Source of the DNA: an uncultured Bryobacteraceae bacterium
Lineage (GTDB): Bacteria; Acidobacteriota; Terriglobia; Bryobacterales; Bryobacteraceae
Direction of reading: 5' to 3'
Length of the DNA: 8,119 bases
Assembly (NCBI GenBank): GCA_937921835.1
Contig: CAKZVG010000599.1
Coordinates: 1-8,119 of the forward strand
This document shows positions 5,371 through 8,119 of this stretch, piece after piece (the first letter of the stretch is position 1; each line of letters begins with the position of its first letter). Position numbers and translations under genes: made by a program. Under the pieces are notes generated by a model. That model saw nothing but the letters and a program-made list of their open reading frames with translations, ran no database searches and had not been told where the DNA came from.

Positions 5371-6366
5371 TCAGACCCGGATCCGCAGCGACGGCTTGAG
5401 CAGCACGCGCTCGAAGCCGCGCCGGGGGTGCTGGATCCGTTTGAGCAGCAGGTCGGCGGCGCGCTGGCCCATCTCGTAGCTGGGCTGCACGACGGTGGAG
5501 ACGGGCGGGTCGAAAACGTCCAGCCACTCGGAATCGTCGGAACTGACCACTTCGACGTCCTCCGGGCAGCGCAGCCCGCACTCCTTGAGCGCCTTGAGGA
5601 TGCCGGTCATCATGAGGAAGTTGGCGGCGAAGATGGCGTCCGGCGGCTCCTTCAGCTTGAAGAACTGGAGCGCCAGGCGGTAGCCGGACTCGGCCGTCCA
5701 GTCGCCTTCGCCGGCGTAGGCGGCCGGCCGCGGGAGTCTGTGGCGGGCCAGCGCGCGCTTCCAGGCCGAGACGCGGTCGGCGCCGGTGGAGAGCTGAAGG
5801 TGCCCGGTGACGATCGCGATCCGCCGGTGGCCGCGCGCGATTAGGTGCTCAATGGCCAGACGCGTTCCCAGGGCGTTGTCGGCGGCCACCGTGTCGGCGT
5901 CGAAGCTGCGCGGCACCCGTCCCACGAACACCACCGGCTTGCCGGACTCCACCAGCCGCCGCGCGTCTTCCTCGCCCCCGGCCGACAGAAACACGAGCAG
6001 GCCATCCACCTGCTTGGAACGGAACACGGCAGTGTAGCGGGCCTGTTCTTCCGGCAGGTTGTAAGTGCTGCCGAGCAGCAGCGTGTAGGAGGCCTGCTTC
6101 AGGCGGTCCTCCACGCCGCGGACCACCTTGGCGTAGAACGGGCTGGCGATGTCCGGAATCAGCATCCCGGCCGTCCGGGTCCGCCGGGTTTGCAGGCTGC
6201 GGGCCAGATCGTTGATGGTGTAATCGAGTTCGAGGACCGCTTTGTGCACCCGCTCGGTCAGTTCGGGGCTGACGTACGCGGACCGGTTGAGCACGGCGGA
6301 TACGGTGTAGGTGGATACTCGCGCCCGCTTCGCGACGTCATAGATTGTCGCCATTCCTTTGCTCAT
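5371..6366 (-). CDS. LacI-family transcriptional regulator
   Basis: This 331-residue regulator should bind a palindromic operator and release it, or bind it, on sensing a sugar-like ligand. The N-terminal helix-turn-helix contains Ile-Tyr-Asp-Val-Ala-Lys (8-13) and Val-Ser-Thr-Tyr-Thr-Val-Ser-Ala-Val-Leu-Asn (17-27). The hinge helix Asn-Asp-Leu-Ala-Arg-Ser-Leu (52-58) and Ala-Gly-Met-Leu-Ile-Pro-Asp-Ile (66-73) lead into the periplasmic-binding-protein-like ligand domain. Late markers include Val-Val-Ser-Ser-Asp-Asp and Ser-Thr-Val-Val-Gln-Pro, typical of the effector cleft and dimer face. The frame extends to a TTG at 6387; I prefer the ATG at 6366 over the one at 6354, because AAAGGA directly abuts the latter. 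It is divergent from the TonB-dependent receptor across 113 bp, an arrangement common for local regulators of carbohydrate uptake genes. The ligand cannot be read from sequence. Confidence 0.93.
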   Translation of the reverse strand: MSKGMATIYDVAKRARVSTYTVSAVLNRSAYVSPELTERVHKAVLELDYTINDLARSLQTRRTRTAGMLIPDIASPFYAKVVRGVEDRLKQASYTLLLGSTYNLPEEQARYTAVFRSKQVDGLLVFLSAGGEEDARRLVESGKPVVFVGRVPRSFDADTVAADNALGTRLAIEHLIARGHRRIAIVTGHLQLSTGADRVSAWKRALARHRLPRPAAYAGEGDWTAESGYRLALQFFKLKEPPDAIFAANFLMMTGILKALKECGLRCPEDVEVVSSDDSEWLDVFDPPVSTVVQPSYEMGQRAADLLLKRIQHPRRGFERVLLKPSLRIRV

Positions 6367-6400
6367 GGTGCCACCCGGAGGGAGCAATTGACAAGCAGGC

Positions 6401-6414
6401 GCGGGAGCGCCCGC
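6401..6414. promoter_or_regulatory. Imperfect palindrome between lacI and the receptor gene
   Basis: GCGGGAGCGCCCGC matches its own reverse complement at 12 of 14 positions, centred between 6407 and 6408. It lies 11 bp upstream of the receptor's candidate -35 box and 34 bp before the lacI start. LacI-family operators usually have a central CG; the centre here is GC, which weakens the case. Confidence 0.3.
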
Positions 6415-6424
6415 CCGATTCGGC

Positions 6425-6452
6425 TTGACCGGAACCCCGCCAGTCTGATACT
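6425..6452 (+). promoter_or_regulatory. Candidate σ70 promoter of the TonB-dependent receptor gene
   Basis: TTGACC (6425-6430, 5 of 6 consensus matches), a 16-bp spacer and GATACT (6447-6452, 4 of 6) form a plausible promoter. A start near 6459 gives a leader of about 20 nt. GGGG at 6468-6471 is the only ribosome-binding-like sequence, 8 nt before the ATG. The -10 hexamer is the same as in the proposed aminotransferase promoter. Confidence 0.45.
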
Positions 6453-6479
6453 TCCTGAGTGGCGATTGGGGTCATCACA

Positions 6480-8119
6480 ATGAAACACTTTGCCATCTCC
6501 CTCCTCTTCTGCTTGGCCGCGCGGGCGCAGGATCCGCGCGGCAGCATCGTCGGGCAAATCACCGATACGACCGGCGCCGTGGTGCCGGGCGTCAGCGTGA
6601 AACTCACGCATCTCGACACCAACGTTTCCACGACCGTGGTCAGCAACGCCCAGGGCAACTACGAGGCGCACTACCTACCCACCGGTTCCTACCGGGTGGC
6701 GGCCGAACTGGCAGGGTTCAAGTCCTGGTCGCGTCCCCCGGTGGAGCTGCGCATCGGCGACCGCCTGCGGGTGGACATCCAGCTCGAGGTCGGCAACATC
6801 GCCGAAAGCGTCGAGGTGGTGGCGCAGGCGCCCGTGCTGGAGACCACCACCGGCCACATCGGCCAGGTGATCGACAGCAAGACCTTCGCCAACATGCCCA
6901 TGCGTTCGGGCAGCATCGCCTGGCTGTACGCCATGGCACCCGCCACGGTGCTGACGTCCTTGCCCTTTGACGGCCCCTGGAACATCGACCAGTCCTCGAA
7001 CATCGCCGTCGGTGGCTCGCCGCGCGGGCAGGGCATGGAGTTCGCCGTCGACGGAGTGAGCAACAATTCCTACAACGGCGGGACGGCGTTCGTGCCTCCG
7101 CCTGACATGGTGGCCGAGGTGCGCGTGGACACCGCTACCTACGACGCCGCCATCGGCCACACGGTGGGCGGGTCGGTGAACGTCAGCCTCAAGTCCGGTA
7201 CGAACTCCTTCCGCGGCACGCTGGGGACCTTCGTCGCCAGCGGCCCCATGATGACGCGCAACTTCTTCACCAACCGCTTCATCTTCGATCCCACCACGGG
7301 TCCGGTCACGCCCGAAAAGATCAAGGCCAATACGCCTTCCACGCGCTGGCTGCGCTATAGCGCCTCGGTGGGCGGGCCGGTCTACATCCCGAAGCTCTAC
7401 GACGGCCGCAACAAGATGTTCTGGCAGTTCGGCTATCAGACCCACAACCGCCGCCGCCCGAACGCCACCGTTCACACGGTGCCCACGCCCGAACAGGCGC
7501 GCGGCGACTTCTCCGCCTTGCTCGCGCTTGGCCCCATCTATCAGATCTACGATCCCTTCACGACGCGTCCCTCCGGCGCCACGCGCTTCCAGCGTTCACC
7601 GCTGCCGGGCAACATCGTCCCGGCCAGCCGCATCGACCCGATGGCGAAGAACATCCTGAAGTACTTTCCGGCGCCCAACCAGGCCGGTACCCAGGACTTC
7701 CTCAATAATTACGCCCGGACGCGGTTCGATTCGCAGGACCTCTACCAGCCGGTGGCGCGCGTCGACCACAACTTCAGCGAGAAGCACCGCACGTTCGCGC
7801 GTTACTCGCACTCGGACTTTTACGGCCATTTCGACGAGCTCGTCTCCGGCAGCCCCGTTCGAGGACGCAAGCGGCAGCGGCCGCACCGCGGCGTGGCGCT
7901 CGATAACGTGGTGGTGATCAACCCGCAGATGATTCTCGATGTCCGTTACGGCATGACCTGGTTCCAGGAGTACCAGAGCTTCGACAACATGGGCTGGGAT
8001 CTGAAGGAATTCGGTCTCCCCCAAAGCCTCATCAGCCAGCTCGATCCCAAGGGGATCTCCTTCCCGGTGATTAACGTGAGCGGGCTGCTCCAGCTTGGCA
8101 ACGACGGCGGGTTCTCGCA
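6480..8119 (+). CDS. Oar-like TonB-dependent outer-membrane receptor (N-terminal part; runs off window)
   Basis: The 546 codons present encode the N-terminal half of a large outer-membrane transporter; acidobacterial relatives usually reach 1000 residues or more. Residues 1-16 form a signal peptide ending Ala-Arg-Ala, with cleavage before Gln17. Residues about 20-105 are a carboxypeptidase-regulatory-like β-sandwich, shown by Gly-Ser-Ile-Val-Gly-Gln-Ile-Thr-Asp (21-29), Asn-Ala-Gln-Gly-Asn-Tyr and Leu-Pro-Thr-Gly-Ser-Tyr. The plug follows, with Phe-Ala-Val-Asp-Gly-Val (the usual 'DG' turn), Val-Asp-Thr-Ala-Thr-Tyr-Asp-Ala-Ala-Ile-Gly-His and Leu-Lys-Ser-Gly-Thr-Asn-Ser-Phe-Arg-Gly. After that the β-barrel begins, rich in aromatic strands and Asn/Asp-bearing loops. 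No stop or frameshift is seen. The divergent LacI gene suggests sugar-linked control. The transported substrate, a glycan or siderophore-like compound, is unknown; the usual TonB box was not identified. Confidence 0.93.
   Translation, partial: MKHFAISLLFCLAARAQDPRGSIVGQITDTTGAVVPGVSVKLTHLDTNVSTTVVSNAQGNYEAHYLPTGSYRVAAELAGFKSWSRPPVELRIGDRLRVDIQLEVGNIAESVEVVAQAPVLETTTGHIGQVIDSKTFANMPMRSGSIAWLYAMAPATVLTSLPFDGPWNIDQSSNIAVGGSPRGQGMEFAVDGVSNNSYNGGTAFVPPPDMVAEVRVDTATYDAAIGHTVGGSVNVSLKSGTNSFRGTLGTFVASGPMMTRNFFTNRFIFDPTTGPVTPEKIKANTPSTRWLRYSASVGGPVYIPKLYDGRNKMFWQFGYQTHNRRRPNATVHTVPTPEQARGDFSALLALGPIYQIYDPFTTRPSGATRFQRSPLPGNIVPASRIDPMAKNILKYFPAPNQAGTQDFLNNYARTRFDSQDLYQPVARVDHNFSEKHRTFARYSHSDFYGHFDELVSGSPVRGRKRQRPHRGVALDNVVVINPQMILDVRYGMTWFQEYQSFDNMGWDLKEFGLPQSLISQLDPKGISFPVINVSGLLQLGNDGGFS

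Noticed and set aside
5348..5581. Upstream extension of the small unrecognised protein into lacI
   Set aside because: The sequence is Arg/Pro/Ala-rich and antiparallel in character to real proteins; it overlaps the clear LacI frame and would put the start inside it.
6480..6530. Lipoprotein signal for the receptor (Cys11 in its signal peptide)
   Set aside because: The residues before Cys11 (Leu-Leu-Phe) do not fit a lipobox, and Ala-Arg-Ala followed by Gln17 is a good signal peptidase I site.
6675..7475. 266-residue minus-strand open frame opposite the receptor gene
   Set aside because: The receptor frame on the plus strand has signal peptide, domains and motifs; the opposite frame is a compositional shadow.
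1..8119. tRNA, rRNA, CRISPR repeats, insertion sequences or a defence system
   Set aside because: I saw no regularly spaced repeats, transposase motifs, tRNA-like folds or known defence domains on either strand.

Overview
The window is GC-rich, densely coded bacterial chromosome. The incomplete gene at the right edge encodes an Oar-like TonB-dependent receptor: a carboxypeptidase-regulatory-like domain followed by a plug and barrel. It is paired with a divergent LacI regulator, and a sialate O-acetylesterase sits at the left edge. This combination is typical of carbohydrate-scavenging Acidobacteria (Bryobacter/Solibacter-type). That assignment is inferred from gene content and has not been checked by any search.

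Left block, minus strand: rex (NADH-sensing repressor) is followed by the 5' part of a secreted sialate O-acetylesterase that runs off the window. A 425-bp non-coding region (1209-1633) separates rex from the next block. It holds back-to-back candidate promoters with overlapping -35 boxes, a dyad near the predicted rex transcription start, and a strong terminator-like hairpin with a T7 tract in the presumed rex leader.

Central block, plus strand: a class III PLP aminotransferase of the archaeal GABA/ornithine aminotransferase-racemase type, a small class I SAM methyltransferase whose start appears to be a CTG overlapping the preceding stop, a YraN/UPF0102 nuclease-fold protein, and a GalT-type nucleotidyltransferase starting with TTG. 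The first three are packed like an operon. galT is 48 bp further on, with its own possible -10 element.

Right block: a LacI-family repressor and a small unrecognised protein form a minus-strand pair. The end of the small gene overlaps the end of galT by 59 bp, antisense. A 113-bp divergent promoter region separates lacI from the TonB-dependent receptor on the plus strand. LacI probably controls the receptor and perhaps itself, giving a sugar-responsive uptake module.

I see no tRNA, rRNA, CRISPR array, insertion sequence or defence system. The least ordinary signals are the attenuator-like hairpin in the rex leader, the CTG/TGA overlap, and the antisense overlap of galT with the unrecognised gene.
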